Source: Viscum album
Lineage: Eukaryota; Streptophyta; Magnoliopsida; Santalales; Viscaceae
Length of the DNA stretch: 64,000 nt
Reading direction: 5' to 3'
NCBI GenBank assembly: GCA_963277665.1
Contig: OY728122.1
Span: forward strand, 1,544,128,868-1,544,192,867
Positions 63,301-64,000 of this stretch are shown here, one piece after another. Both the position numbers and the translations under genes were made by a program. The stretch's first letter is position 1. Every line of letters begins with the position of its first letter. The notes beneath the pieces are model-generated. The model worked only from the letters and a program-made list of their open reading frames with translations. It did not search any database and was not told where the DNA came from.

Positions 63301-64000
63301 CATATTTGTGGAGTGGGAAATGGGAATACATCATTACTCAATTGTAGGGAGTTGTGTTCCATGTTGGTGTTATGGAAGAGGAGATGGAATGTCAGGTCCA
63401 AATCATCTTATTAGTGATGATATATTGTATCACTAAAGATATATTTTATATGGTGTCTTTCTAGCGGTCTTTGTAAAATAAGTTTTCACTAGCTATTTAA
63501 TATTTTTTTATTTTAATGTAATACATGTTTTAAATGAATATTATTTATCTATGGTTTTAATAATGATTGAAAATATTTTTTTAAGAATTTATTTAATCTC
63601 TAATTACATTTTATAAGCCTTCAAATATCAGTTAATTCACTTGAGTGCTTTTGGAATCTGGATTCTTGACATAGGTTTTGAGTTCCTATGTGATGGTGTT
63701 ATATCAAGTGATTTATATAACTTACCTTCACTAATATTTTACTATGTACAAGAAACATATTTATTTTGTTTAAGTTGTTATCCTATATTTAATTCATGGG
63801 TTTTTAAAGAAACTCCTTATAGTTCAACATATGTTATTTATACTTATAATAATATAATTTATTCTTTCCATTGTGATTGAGAGGAGGATTAATTTTATAA
63901 TTTTATGGGGGAAAATAAAATGTTGTAAATATAATGTATTAAGGGTTTCAAGGAGACCTATGTTGATATATAATGCTAATATTTTAATATTTTACTCGCT
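60336..64000. other. Flank without recognised genes or elements
   Basis: AT-rich. Short frames at 61,064, 63,230 and 63,641 (66-79 codons) show no domain I know and no neighbouring exon-like sequence. No LTR subrepeat, terminal repeat or tRNA was seen. Confidence 0.5.

Noticed and set aside
63230..63880. Two short plus-strand frames as genes
   Set aside because: No domains, no splice or promoter support, lengths within chance for this composition.

Overview
The window looks like a stretch of repeat-filled land-plant chromosome. It is very AT-rich, has no recognisable host gene, and is built from old, broken Ty3/gypsy LTR retrotransposons plus one CACTA-type DNA transposon. Motifs that identify the retroelements are a gag domain with paired tryptophans, CCHC zinc knuckles, a DSG protease, an FDD reverse transcriptase, RNase H, an integrase, and a chromodomain-like integrase tail (W-R-N ... 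T-W-E-P). The LTRs are long and run TGTTA(C/A)ACCCC ... GGGGTGTTACA, with a TTGGTATCA-type primer site. Together these point to a chromovirus of the Tekay/Del type. Every coding region carries stops or frameshifts, so all are annotated as pseudogenes.

Layout. (1) 1-18,106, plus strand: head-to-tail array LTR1(partial)-internal A-LTR2-internal B-LTR3. Neighbouring units share one LTR. The LTR ends lie 8,729 and 8,734 bp apart and the internal regions are 4,997 and 4,998 bp long. (2) 18,107-about 32,940, minus strand: copy C of the same family, with its 3' LTR truncated at 18,107, gag-pol between 22,291 and about 28,450, and its 5' LTR at about 29,013-32,940. A 1,660-bp CACTA element (22,426-24,085) with a TTA target duplication sits inside C's integrase. 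(3) About 32,940-37,370: no gene; microsatellites and one weak copia-like LTR remnant. (4) 37,371-41,975, minus strand: copy D, a different Ty3/gypsy family, with one intact CCHC knuckle; its presumed 5' LTR lies above 41,976. (5) About 45,130-60,335, minus strand: a second chain of the Tekay-like family. It holds a partial LTR (45,892 up), an internal leader fragment, LTR-c (49,901-54,058), a gag-protease remnant without pol (54,059-56,217) and LTR-d (56,218-60,335). (6) 60,336-64,000: nothing recognised.

How the pieces relate. Copies A and B share two in-frame stops in reverse transcriptase and one lost zinc-binding cysteine in integrase. Copies C and D keep sense codons at both stop positions. 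The A/B array therefore most likely multiplied as DNA, or was mobilised by another element, after it was already defective. The order of events read from the nesting is: C inserted; the CACTA element entered C's integrase; the A/B array entered C's 3' LTR. The last two cannot be ordered relative to each other. All LTRs of this family carry a two- or three-fold tandem subrepeat of about 188-190 bp with a CpG-containing core, which serves as a marker for finding LTRs in either orientation.

Limits. Boundaries of decayed LTRs were found by eye and may be off by tens of bases. Homology between LTR copies was judged by matching blocks, not by computed alignment. The host species cannot be named from this sequence.
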